A stretch of 21,517 bases of DNA from Streptomyces chattanoogensis (GTDB lineage: Bacteria; Actinomycetota; Actinomycetes; Streptomycetales; Streptomycetaceae), in assembly GCF_001294335.1 (NCBI RefSeq), contig NZ_LGKG01000184.1:1-21517 (forward strand). Direction: 5' to 3'. A program made the translations under genes and the position numbers. Below the pieces are notes generated by a model, which saw only the letters and a program-made list of their open reading frames with translations, ran no database searches and was not told the DNA's origin. This document shows, piece after piece, positions 1 through 7,252 of the stretch (its first letter is position 1; each line of letters starts with the position of its first letter).

Positions 1-1
1 C

Positions 2-964
<963 letters not shown>

Positions 965-2007
965 GACGGCCCGGTCGGCGAGCTGCAGCCGCCGGGTGAA
1001 TTCCAGCGTCTCCTTGCGGCCGCCGGCCACGTCGATGGCGAAGACTCCGCCGTATCCGTTGGGCAGGAGACGCCGGGCGATGGCGTGGCCGGGGTGGTCC
1101 TCCAGTCCGGGCCAGTGGACCTTCTCCACTCCGGGGTGCTGCGACAGGAACCGGGCCAACGCGTCGGCGTTCTCGTGGTGGCGCCGCATCCGCAGGCCGA
1201 GTGTGCCCAGTCCGCGCAGGGTCAGCCAGGCGGCGAACGGATCGGCTATCGGACCGGTCTCCAGCGAGCGCGACCAGACGCTGCGGTGCAGTCCGGCGTC
1301 GGCGAAGACGGCGATGCCGCCGAGAACGTCGCAGTGCCCGGACAGGAACTTGGTCGAGGAGTGCACCACCACATCGGCGCCCATCTCGATCGGCCGGCAG
1401 CCGACCGGTGAGGCGAAGGTGTTGTCCACGATGGAGACCAGGCCGGCCTCCTGGCCCGCGGCGAAGAACGCCGGGAGGTCGGTGACCTGTGCGGTGGGGT
1501 TGGAGAGCGTCTCCAGGTACAGGACCTTGGTGGTGGGGCGCAGCGCGGCGGCGACCTCTGCCGGATCCTGGGCGTCGATGTAGGTGGTTTCGATGCCGAA
1601 GCGCGCGGCGAGGTCCTTGAGCAGCGCGAAGGTGCCCCCGTACAGGTGCTTTTGGGCGATGACATGGTCGCCGCTGCTGAGGACGGTGTGCAGCACGGTG
1701 TGGATGGCGCCCATGCCGCTCGCGGTGGCCAGGGCCGCGGCGCCGCCTTCGAGCGAGGTGACGGCGTTCTCCAGGGCGCGGACGGTCGGGTTGGAGTTGC
1801 GCAGATAGGCGAAGGATTCGGGCCGGTTGATGGCCTCGGCCAGGTCCTCCGTGTGGTCGTACGCGAAGTTGGCGGTCTGGTAGAGCGGGACGTTCAGCGG
1901 GCGTGCCCCGTCGAGGTCGGGAATCTCGACGTGGATGGCGCGGGTCTCGGGGTGGCGGCTGGCGGGCACGGGGGGTGTCCTCTCGGAGGGGAGCGGGGTG
2001 TGGTGCA

Positions 2008-2229
2008 TCAGCTGCTGGTGGGCTGCTGAGGGGAGGGGGCGGCGGCCTGGCGTTTGTCGTGCAGGGCGAAGAGTTCGTCGAGGTCGTACTCCGCGCGGGC
2101 CTGGGTGCCGTAGCGGGTGAGCCGTCCGCGGCTGGCCCACTTGCGGACGGTGGCCGGTGGCACATCGAGGGCCAGCGCGGCGAGCTGGGTCGGTACGGTG
2201 CGCCGGGGGCGGTGCGGGGAGCGGTTCAT
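2008..2229 (-). CDS. Small MerR/excisionase-like helix-turn-helix protein
   Basis: A 73-residue protein with one winged-helix-type HTH at about residues 15-41 (QLAALALDVPPATVRKWASRGRLTRYG), followed by a short acidic segment DLDELFALHDKR. This is the arrangement of MerR-type or Xis-like DNA-binding domains that read a helix plus a wing. The C-terminus is a Pro/Ala/Ser tail. The ATG at 2227-2229 sits one base after the stop of the upstream gene (TGAGATG), and its own stop overlaps the ATG of the PLP enzyme (TGATG), so the three genes should be translated together. It probably binds DNA, either autoregulating the operon or acting with the protein encoded just upstream. The target is not known. 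It is confined to the accessory half of the window. Confidence 0.8.
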   Translation of the reverse strand: MNRSPHRPRRTVPTQLAALALDVPPATVRKWASRGRLTRYGTQARAEYDLDELFALHDKRQAAAPSPQQPTSS

Positions 2230-2230
2230 C

Positions 2231-2842
2231 TCACGCCACCGCACCGGCGTGCGAGGTGAGCGGGAGCCGGGCGCCGGCGCGGGCGAGCAGCAGCCATTGG
2301 CGCGGTGGCCAGTCGTGCCCGGCGTCGCACCGTATCCGGTGGTGTCCGGTGGTCCGGGAGCCGGCCGGTTCGGAGTACAGGGTGCTGTGGCAGTCGGGGG
2401 CGGGGCACACTCCCAGTGCCGTACGCAGGACCGGGTCGGGGTGGGCGGCGCGGCGTGCGGCCGCGGAGACCTCGATGATCTCGCTGGTGAAATCCCCGGC
2501 GGTGGCGGGGCCGAGCAGCCAGTCCAGGTTGTCGGCCAGGAACCGGACCAGCTCGCGGACGTCACGCCGGCCGGGGCCGGTGACATTCCGCGCCTCGGCG
2601 ACGGTGCCGGCCCACGAGGCGAGGACGCCCAGGATGTCGGCGCGGGCCGTGACGACGTCTTCCCTGAGGGAGATCCCGATGGCGCGGGATCCGCTGACTC
2701 TTTCGCGCGGCCCGCTCCGCGCGCGTTGCAGTGAGTGTTCGCACTCCTCGTACAGCTCGATGAGTTCGAGCAGGTCGACCGCGGTGATCAGGGACTGCTG
2801 TGTTCGCGTACGAACGGGTTTTCCGGCCATTCCACTCCCCAT
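2231..2842 (-). CDS. Uncharacterised actinomycete protein with C-terminal zinc-ribbon-like motif
   Basis: A 203-residue soluble protein. I recognise the overall pattern as one recurring in Streptomyces next to small HTH genes (annotated in places as OvmZ-like), but its function is not known to me. The N-terminal half is helical, with a charged segment LLELIELYEECEHSLQRARSG at about 24-44. The C-terminal part has Cys146-x4-Cys151 and, 20 residues on, RCDAGHDW (Cys172, His176), which could bind one zinc and is followed by an aromatic PRQWLLLARAG stretch. The chosen ATG at 2840-2842 gives MGSGMAGKPV; an internal ATG at 2830 is a close alternative with GGGGAG just ahead. It is the first gene of a tightly coupled operon with the HTH and PLP-enzyme genes. 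The DNA upstream holds an RBS-proximal hairpin, a tandem repeat and an operator-like palindrome. Confidence 0.8.
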   Translation of the reverse strand: MGSGMAGKPVRTRTQQSLITAVDLLELIELYEECEHSLQRARSGPRERVSGSRAIGISLREDVVTARADILGVLASWAGTVAEARNVTGPGRRDVRELVRFLADNLDWLLGPATAGDFTSEIIEVSAAARRAAHPDPVLRTALGVCPAPDCHSTLYSEPAGSRTTGHHRIRCDAGHDWPPRQWLLLARAGARLPLTSHAGAVA

Positions 2843-2854
2843 GTCATCTCGTGT

Positions 2855-2876
2855 CCCCCGGCGGTGTGCCCGGGGG
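2855..2876 (-). promoter_or_regulatory. Possible RBS-sequestering hairpin in leader of the three-gene operon
   Basis: CCCCCGG (2855-2861) pairs perfectly with CCGGGGG (2870-2876) across an 8-base loop. On the minus-strand transcript the G-run of the arm nearest the gene lies 13-17 bases before the ATG at 2842 and is the only purine-rich stretch there. It could therefore mask the ribosome site. GC-rich chance hairpins are common in this genome type, so confidence is low. Confidence 0.3.
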
Positions 2877-3004
2877 CTCGTGGTCGTGGCCCGCCCGCAA
2901 CGGCTGCTGCGGGGGAACGTGAGGCAGCCTGTTCCGTGGCCGTAACACCGCTGTATCGCCGGAGTAGCAGGGCCTCGCAGTGGATCTCCGGGCACAGCGG
3001 GCAG

Positions 3005-3076
3005 CAGATCCGTCCCCTGGAAGAGCGGCAGCTCCGTCTCCTGGAAGAGCCGCAGCTCCGTCTCCTAGAAAAATAG
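3005..3076. repeat. Three tandem copies of a 24-bp unit
   Basis: The unit begins CAGCTCCGTCTCCTGGAAGA. Copies lie at 3005-3028, 3029-3052 and 3053-3076. Copies 1 and 2 differ at 3 positions (A/C, C/T and G/C), and copy 3 decays at its end into the AT-rich operator-like palindrome. It sits in the divergent region between the small operon and the transposase-like gene. The period is a multiple of three, but no gene is evident there. It may be binding-site iteration or a slippage product. Confidence 0.75.
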
Positions 3077-3094
3077 AGAACGTTCTGTATTATT
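3069..3094. promoter_or_regulatory. AT-rich near-perfect palindrome, candidate butyrolactone-receptor operator
   Basis: The core AATAGAGAACGTTCTGTATT (3072-3091) is a 20-bp dyad with a single mismatched pair. The flanks add two more matching pairs (69/94 and 70/93). It is strikingly AT-rich against its surroundings. On the minus strand it reads AGAACGTTCTCTATTTT, matching 15 of 17 bases of AGAACACTCTCTATTTT at 7165-7181 in front of afsA. The plus-strand TATTAT at 3088-3093 could be a -10 box for the transposase-like gene 50 bp downstream, and the minus-strand TATTTT a -10 towards the small operon. A TetR dimer bound here would block both. Assignment to one of the two local TetR proteins is inference. 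Confidence 0.6.
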
Positions 3095-3143
3095 TCCGGG
3101 GCCGTCAGGGTCGTGGGGGGCGGAGAACTGTTGGGGGTTACAC

Positions 3144-4379
3144 ATGTCCGTGCAGCGCTCTAGCAAGCAGCCGCCGACGGCGGTCGCCGACTTCGTACAG
3201 GACCTCTTCGCCCAGCTGCCGCGCGCGGACCAGCGCCGGTGGGCCCGGGCCTACCTGCACGGCCTGCTGACCGTGCCGGGCCGGAAGTCGCTGCAGCGCC
3301 TGGCCGCCGCGGTGTCCGAATCCCCCACCGCCTCCCAGTCGCTGCAGCAGTTCCTCAACGCCAGCCCCTGGGACTGGATGCCGGTACGCGAGGCGCTGGC
3401 CGGCAAGGTCACCGACGCTCTCCCGGTGCACGCCTGGACGGTCGGTCCGGCCGCCCTGCCCAAACGCGGCGATCACTCGGTGGGGGTGCACCGGCGTTTC
3501 GTTCCCGAAGCCGGACGCACCATCAACTGCCAGGTGGGCATAGGCCTGTTCCTCTCCACCGGCTCGTACGGTGTGCCCGTCGACTGGCGCATCCTGCTCA
3601 CCGAGGACTGGTACGGCGACCCCGACCGGCTGCGCCGTGCCCGCGTCCCCAAGACGCTGCGCAACCGGCCGGCGTGGTCGCAGGTGCTCGATCTCGTCGG
3701 CGGAATCCCGGCACGGCGGGTGGCGCCGCCCGCTCCGCTGCTCATCGACCTGCGCGGCCTCGGCGGCGCCGCCGAACTGGCGGATGCGCTGACCCGGAAG
3801 GGTATGTGCTTCCTCATCGAGATCCCGCCCGGCCAGTTCCTCGTCCCGCACTTCGCGCAGGCCTCGCTGCCCGCGCAGGCGCTCAGCGCGCAGGCTCTGG
3901 CCCGGCGCGGCCGGTCGCCCTGGGGGCAGCAGGCCGCCATGACCTCCGCGCTCGTCCGCTTTCCCGCCACGGGCCCCGGTTCATCCGCCGGCACTCACGT
4001 CTACCGCCTGTGGACCGGGCGCGCCTCGACCGCGTCCCGTACCGCCCGGCACTGGATCACCGGCACCGTCGACGCCGGCGCCGAGGAGATCCGCCGCCTC
4101 CTGCCGCACGCCTCTCTGGCCCGCTCCTCGGTCAAGGCACTGGAGGACGACTTCGGGCTGCACGACTTCGAGGGCCGTTCCTTCCCCGGATGGCACCATC
4201 ACATGACCATGGTGTCCGCCGCCTATGCCTACCGCTGCCTGGCGTCGGAGTCCCGGCGGGCGGGTTACGGCGTGCGCATCCCCCGGCACGACGTGGTCGT
4301 GCCGCTGCGCGAGGCGGGTTCCGCCGCCGGACGGCGGCATCCGGCCGCGCACCGGCCGAGGATAGCGGCCTGCTCATAG
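3144..4379 (+). CDS. IS701-family transposase-like protein, probably catalytically inactive (domesticated)
   Basis: A 411-residue DDE-superfamily protein of IS701 type. Recognised landmarks are the helical N-terminal region with SLQQFLNASPWDW (66-78), LPKRGDHSVGVHRRFV (105-120), NCQVGIGLFL (128-137), VDWRILLTEDWY (146-157) and GLHDFEGRSFPGWHHH (338-353). Compared from memory with active IS701 proteins, the first catalytic Asp of the [VI]-D-D-T-G-F-P-K-[KR]-G motif is replaced (here VGPAALPKRG, Gly101-Pro102), the second is kept (LLID, Asp202), and the Glu of YRELK-type motifs aligns with Ala332. The frame is intact and of full length, with no obvious terminal inverted repeats, so it looks maintained for a non-transposing role, perhaps DNA binding. 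The ATG follows a GGGGG run at about 6-7 bases. It is divergent from the small operon, with the shared operator-like palindrome about 50 bp upstream. Confidence 0.85.
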   Translation: MSVQRSSKQPPTAVADFVQDLFAQLPRADQRRWARAYLHGLLTVPGRKSLQRLAAAVSESPTASQSLQQFLNASPWDWMPVREALAGKVTDALPVHAWTVGPAALPKRGDHSVGVHRRFVPEAGRTINCQVGIGLFLSTGSYGVPVDWRILLTEDWYGDPDRLRRARVPKTLRNRPAWSQVLDLVGGIPARRVAPPAPLLIDLRGLGGAAELADALTRKGMCFLIEIPPGQFLVPHFAQASLPAQALSAQALARRGRSPWGQQAAMTSALVRFPATGPGSSAGTHVYRLWTGRASTASRTARHWITGTVDAGAEEIRRLLPHASLARSSVKALEDDFGLHDFEGRSFPGWHHHMTMVSAAYAYRCLASESRRAGYGVRIPRHDVVVPLREAGSAAGRRHPAAHRPRIAACS

Positions 4380-4416
4380 GACTCCGGCGCGGAGCTGCCG
4401 CCACCGCGCGGCGGGA

Positions 4417-4453
4417 ACCGGCCCGCGGCGAAGGGCCTTTGCCACGGGCCGGT
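4417..4453 (+). terminator. Two-tier hairpin downstream of the transposase-like gene
   Basis: An outer perfect 9-bp stem ACCGGCCCG / CGGGCCGGT (4417-4425 and 4445-4453) encloses an inner near-palindrome (4427-4443) around AAGGGCCTT. It lies 38 bp after the TAG stop at 4377-4379. The two-tier form resembles the hairpin at 731-769. Confidence 0.6.
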
Positions 4454-4532
4454 GGCCCCTTCCGGCAACTCAAGATGCCAAAGCCGCAACCGAATCCGGC
4501 CGTTGATTCCCCCGGCGGTCCGCACCGAGTAC

Positions 4533-4542
4533 GTTCCGGAAC
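4533..4542. promoter_or_regulatory. Palindrome upstream of the first TetR gene
   Basis: GTTCCGGAAC is a perfect 10-bp palindrome about 120 bp upstream of the GTG start of the TetR gene. TetR regulators commonly bind sites in their own leader, but the dyad is short and the flanks do not extend it, so this is only a candidate. Confidence 0.25.
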
Positions 4543-4664
4543 AGGTGAGCTCCGCTCGCATCGTGCGCCCCTCATCTGCCCCGGGGAATCCAGGAGCCCC
4601 GCAGGCTCGCACCACTTGTCACTGCCCAGGCGGCTGTGCCCCGCCGCCCCGGAAGGAAGCCGTA

Positions 4665-5339
4665 GTGAGGCAGGAAAGAGCAGAACAGACCCGCCGGGCG
4701 CTTATCGCCGCGGCCGGAGCCGAGTTCGATCTGCGCGGCTATGCCGGCACCTCGCTGGCCCGCATCAGCGCCGCCGCGGGTGTCACGATGGGCGCCCTCA
4801 CCTTCCACTTCCCCTCCAAGGACAACCTGGCGGACGCCGTGCAGGCAGCCGGTGCGGCGACGACCCGCGCCGCGCTGCGCCGTCTCGACGCGCAACCGGT
4901 CACCGCTCTGCAGTCGGTGATCGATCTGACCCATGCGCTCGCCCAGCTGCTGGCGGAGACGGTCAGTGTGCGGGCGGCGTCCCGGCTGTCGCGGGAGCGT
5001 CCGGGGACGTCCGTCCCCTGGCGGTCCGCCTGGCTTCCGGCACTGCAGGACGCCCTGGCACGCGCCGACGCGGAGCACGGCCCGCATGCGGGGCTGAAGG
5101 ACCTGGAGACACTGGTGGTCTATCTGGTGTCCGGTGCCGAGGAGGTCGTCAGAACCGGTGGCCACACCGCCGGCGTACGCGACCAGCTCACCCGGATCTG
5201 GGTCGTGGCGCTCTCCGGCACGGCCGCACCTGCCGCGCCCGGCACCCTGATCCCGGCAGGCAGCGACGCACAGCCGGCCGGCGCCCCGGGCCCGCAGGTC
5301 CTGCAGACGGACCGGGCCGGGGCCGCCGGCGGTGCATGA
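4665..5339 (+). CDS. TetR-family regulator, butyrolactone-receptor-like (possible pseudo-receptor)
   Basis: A 224-residue repressor. The N-terminus RQERAEQTRRALIAAAGAEF and the HTH ISAAAGVTMGALTFHFPSKDNLADAV (about 34-59) place it in the ArpA/ScbR group of TetR proteins. The ligand-binding half is less conserved than in the other TetR here: it lacks the CTGxQ-xSQ segment near the C-terminus, although Trp119 and Trp123 fall where receptors carry their pocket Trp. The C-terminal 40 residues are Ala/Pro/Gly-rich. The GTG at 4665-4667 is preceded by GGAAGG at 8 bases. The frame is open further upstream, but that extension is Pro/Arg-rich and unlike the family. It ends convergent with the SDR gene across a hairpin. 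It may be a pseudo-receptor that answers to an antibiotic or late intermediate rather than to the butyrolactone itself; that is inference. Confidence 0.88.
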   Translation: MRQERAEQTRRALIAAAGAEFDLRGYAGTSLARISAAAGVTMGALTFHFPSKDNLADAVQAAGAATTRAALRRLDAQPVTALQSVIDLTHALAQLLAETVSVRAASRLSRERPGTSVPWRSAWLPALQDALARADAEHGPHAGLKDLETLVVYLVSGAEEVVRTGGHTAGVRDQLTRIWVVALSGTAAPAAPGTLIPAGSDAQPAGAPGPQVLQTDRAGAAGGA

Positions 5340-5385
5340 GCGGCCAACCCGGCCGGAGCCCCGGCGCGGCGCACGGTAAGTGCCG

Positions 5386-5406
5386 GGTGAACGGCGCACG
5401 TTCACC
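5386..5406. terminator. Bidirectional hairpin between TetR and SDR genes
   Basis: GGTGAACG (5386-5393) pairs perfectly with CGTTCACC (5399-5406) across a 5-base loop. It lies between the convergent stops at 5339 and 5428. Confidence 0.65.
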
Positions 5407-5427
5407 GCTCACCCCGCAGGTTCCGTC

Positions 5428-6201
5428 CTATACCGCGGTCCAGCCGCCGTCGACCGGCATGGCCGCACCGGTGACGAAGGACGCCCGCGTGCTGCACAGC
5501 CAGGCGGCGGCCTGGGCCACTTCCCGCGGCTCCGCCATACGCTTCTGGATCGCCCGCGCGGTGAAGCTCGTCTCCAGCGCGGGTGTCTTCTCGAGGACCT
5601 CGTCCATCAGCTCGGTCCGGGTGCTGCCCACGATCAGCCCGTTGACGCGGATCCCGCGGTCCCCGTACTCGTCGGCCGCCGCCCGGGTGAGCCCCATGAC
5701 CGCGTGCTTGGCCGCGATGTAGGGCGCGGCCGCCCCGGTGGCCAGCAGGCCCGCGACGCTGGACGTGTTCACGATCGAGCCGCCGGTGCCCGAGGCGAGC
5801 ATCGCCGGTATCTGATGCCGCATGCAGTTCCACACGCCGTGGACGTTGACCCGCATGATGCGGTCGAAGACGCTGTCGTCCGTCTCGTGCAGCAGCGTTC
5901 CGGCCACGGCCCAGCCCGCGTTGTTGAAGGCGGCGTCGAGCCGGCCGAAGGTCTCCACTGCCGTCGCGACCGCGCGCTCGGCGTGCGCCGGTTCGGTGAC
6001 GTCACCGGCCGCGACGGCCGCGCGTCCGCCGGCGGCGACAATCTCCTTCTCCAGCGCCCGGAGCCGGTCCTCCCGGCGCGCCATCAGGACGACCGCCGCC
6101 CCTTCTTCGGCGAACAGCCGCGCCGCCGCCGCGCCGATCCCGCTGGACGCCCCTGTGATCATGACGACCTGGCCGTCCAGCAGCAATGGGCTCGCTGTCA
6201 T
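5428..6201 (-). CDS. Short-chain dehydrogenase/reductase (classical SDR)
   Basis: A 257-residue NAD(P)-dependent oxidoreductase. Seen are the cofactor motif TGASSGIG (16-23), Asp67, NNAG (93-96), Asn119, catalytic Ser148, the YxxxK pair Tyr161/Lys165, and the usual C-terminal FVTGAAMPVDGGW. The basic residues after the second strand (MARREDR, 40-46) suggest NADP(H). It lies between two butyrolactone-type regulators and close to the AfsA-type synthase. Reductases are needed to turn the AfsA product into a mature gamma-butyrolactone, so a role in signal tailoring is plausible, but this SDR could equally act in another pathway. The ATG at 6199-6201 follows GGGGGGA at about 5 bases. The frame stays open upstream through a 9-bp repeat (RGDRGDRGNRGDR if translated), which I treat as leader. 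It stops with TAG at 5428. Confidence 0.92.
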   Translation of the reverse strand: MTASPLLLDGQVVMITGASSGIGAAAARLFAEEGAAVVLMARREDRLRALEKEIVAAGGRAAVAAGDVTEPAHAERAVATAVETFGRLDAAFNNAGWAVAGTLLHETDDSVFDRIMRVNVHGVWNCMRHQIPAMLASGTGGSIVNTSSVAGLLATGAAAPYIAAKHAVMGLTRAAADEYGDRGIRVNGLIVGSTRTELMDEVLEKTPALETSFTARAIQKRMAEPREVAQAAAWLCSTRASFVTGAAMPVDGGWTAV

Positions 6202-6214
6202 GTTCCCCCCTGTG

Positions 6215-6262
6215 CGATCTCCGCGGTTTCCGCGATCTCCGCGATCTCCGCGACAATCTCCG
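6215..6262. repeat. 9-bp tandem repeat in the leader of the SDR gene
   Basis: The unit CGATCTCCG occurs at 6215-6223, 6233-6241 and 6242-6250, with a variant CGGTTTCCG at 6224-6232 and a 12-base variant CGACAATCTCCG at 6251-6262. Further decayed units continue to about 6290. It lies 14 bp upstream of the SDR ATG and ahead of its probable promoter. Copy number could vary between strains. Confidence 0.7.
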
Positions 6263-6400
6263 CGATTCCTACGGTCTCTACGATCTTCCGCATCCCTGCG
6301 TTCTCGCATGATGGACCGATACGCCCACCATGCGGACATGCGTCATCATCCGAGGGGCCGCCCCGCAAGTCAATGCCGTCCGGCGTTACTTCGCAGGCGT

Positions 6401-6415
6401 TCCGGCCCCGCCGGA
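6401..6415 (-). terminator. Short hairpin downstream of the butyrolactone-receptor gene
   Basis: TCCGGC (6401-6406) and GCCGGA (6410-6415) form a 6-bp stem with a 3-base loop, beginning 5 bases after the stop codon of the minus-strand receptor gene. Confidence 0.4.
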
Positions 6416-6419
6416 CAGC

Positions 6420-7043
6420 TCACCGCAGGCGTCCCCGCTCCACGTCCAGGCTGATGCGGTCCACGACGGCCGGGACGGCGACGCCGGGCAGCAGGAGCCG
6501 CCACATCCGCACCATCCGCTCGGGCAGATCGCCCCGGCCGCTCGTCAGCTGCGAGTGCAGCTGACTTCCGGTACAGGCGCCGACCACGAATTCGGCGACC
6601 TCCGACGGCCGCACCGACGCCAGCAACTCCCCCTGCTCCCGGGCTTCGTTCAGACAGCCCTCCATGATCCCCACCCACTCGCGGAACGAGGTGTCGTCCT
6701 GCAGCCCGAAGGCGCCCTGTTCCACGGCGAGCCGCACCCCGGCCCGCAGCAGGGGGTCGACCTGCAGACGCCAGGCCCACACCAGGGTGATGTCCACCAG
6801 ACGCTGCAGTCCCGCCGACTCCAGCCGCGGCACGATCGTCTCCGGCTGGGCGTTCATCACCGCCTGCGCCAGGCCCTCCTTCGACTTGAAGTGGAAGTAC
6901 ATGGCCCCGGTGGTGGTCCCGGCGCGCTCCGCGATCTTGGTGATACTCGCTCCGGCGAAGCCGAACTCGTCCATCACCTCGGCAGCGGCATGGAGGATCG
7001 CCTCCCGGGTCCGCACCGCGCGATCCTGCTTCGGCTCAGCCAT
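6420..7043 (-). CDS. Gamma-butyrolactone receptor, TetR family (ArpA/ScbR type)
   Basis: A 207-residue autoinducer receptor that represses until the butyrolactone signal binds. The N-terminus KQDRAVRTREAILHAAAEVMDE and the HTH ITKIAERAGTTTGAMYFHFKSKEGLA (about 34-59) are canonical for receptors. In the ligand domain, REWVGIM carries the expected pocket Trp (Trp123), and CTGSQLHSQLTSGRGDL (157-173) followed by MWRLLLPGVA is the receptor signature. Length is standard. The ATG at 7041-7043 has a perfect AGGAGG 7 bases upstream. It is divergent from the afsA-type gene, the usual pairing of receptor and synthase, and the AT-rich operator-like site lies between them, so autoregulation plus control of signal synthesis is likely. 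It is a better receptor candidate than the TetR at 4665-5339. Confidence 0.95.
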   Translation of the reverse strand: MAEPKQDRAVRTREAILHAAAEVMDEFGFAGASITKIAERAGTTTGAMYFHFKSKEGLAQAVMNAQPETIVPRLESAGLQRLVDITLVWAWRLQVDPLLRAGVRLAVEQGAFGLQDDTSFREWVGIMEGCLNEAREQGELLASVRPSEVAEFVVGACTGSQLHSQLTSGRGDLPERMVRMWRLLLPGVAVPAVVDRISLDVERGRLR

Positions 7044-7151
7044 CCACGTGCCTCCTGCACAAAAGAACACCTCGGCGCCCGCGGACGCCGCCTCGACCGG
7101 GCAACGGGCCTGACAGCGGCCGGTGTTACCCCATGCGGGACCGCTTACCCC

Positions 7152-7183
7152 TCGACAAACAAAAAGAACACTCTCTATTTTAT
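7152..7183 (+). promoter_or_regulatory. Candidate afsA promoter overlapped by receptor operator (ARE-like)
   Basis: TCGACA (7152-7157) and TATTTT (7176-7181) form a -35/-10 pair with an 18-base spacer, about 70 bp before the afsA ATG. AGAACACTCTCTATTTT (7165-7181) covers the spacer end and the -10 and matches the site at 3070-3086 (minus strand) at 15 of 17 positions. The dyad here is weaker (about 5 of 10 pairs). It is the only AT-rich stretch in the receptor-afsA intergenic region. Binding by the receptor is inferred from position, and the sequence does not match the classical ARE consensus closely. Confidence 0.55.
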
Positions 7184-7252
7184 TGCCTGCGGCTCCGCCG
7201 CGGGGCCCCGCACGGTCCCACTCGCCCACCTCCCAGGGGAGAAGAGAACCGT

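Noticed and set aside
3100..4450. A complete insertion sequence carrying the IS701-like gene
   Set aside because: I compared the flanks by eye and found no terminal inverted repeats or target-site duplication, and the catalytic acids are incomplete.
4452..4664. Upstream in-frame ATG extending the first TetR protein by 71 residues
   Set aside because: TetR receptors start just before the HTH; GTG 4665 has GGAAGG at good spacing.
3239..5722. Open frame of about 827 codons on the plus strand spanning the transposase-like and TetR genes
   Set aside because: Arg/Ala/Gly-rich frame-shifted reading of two recognisable genes and a terminator hairpin.
7133..7252. Upstream in-frame ATG extending the AfsA protein by 40 residues
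   Set aside because: The extension crosses the AT-rich promoter/operator site and lacks similarity to AfsA N-termini; ATG 7253 has its own ribosome site.
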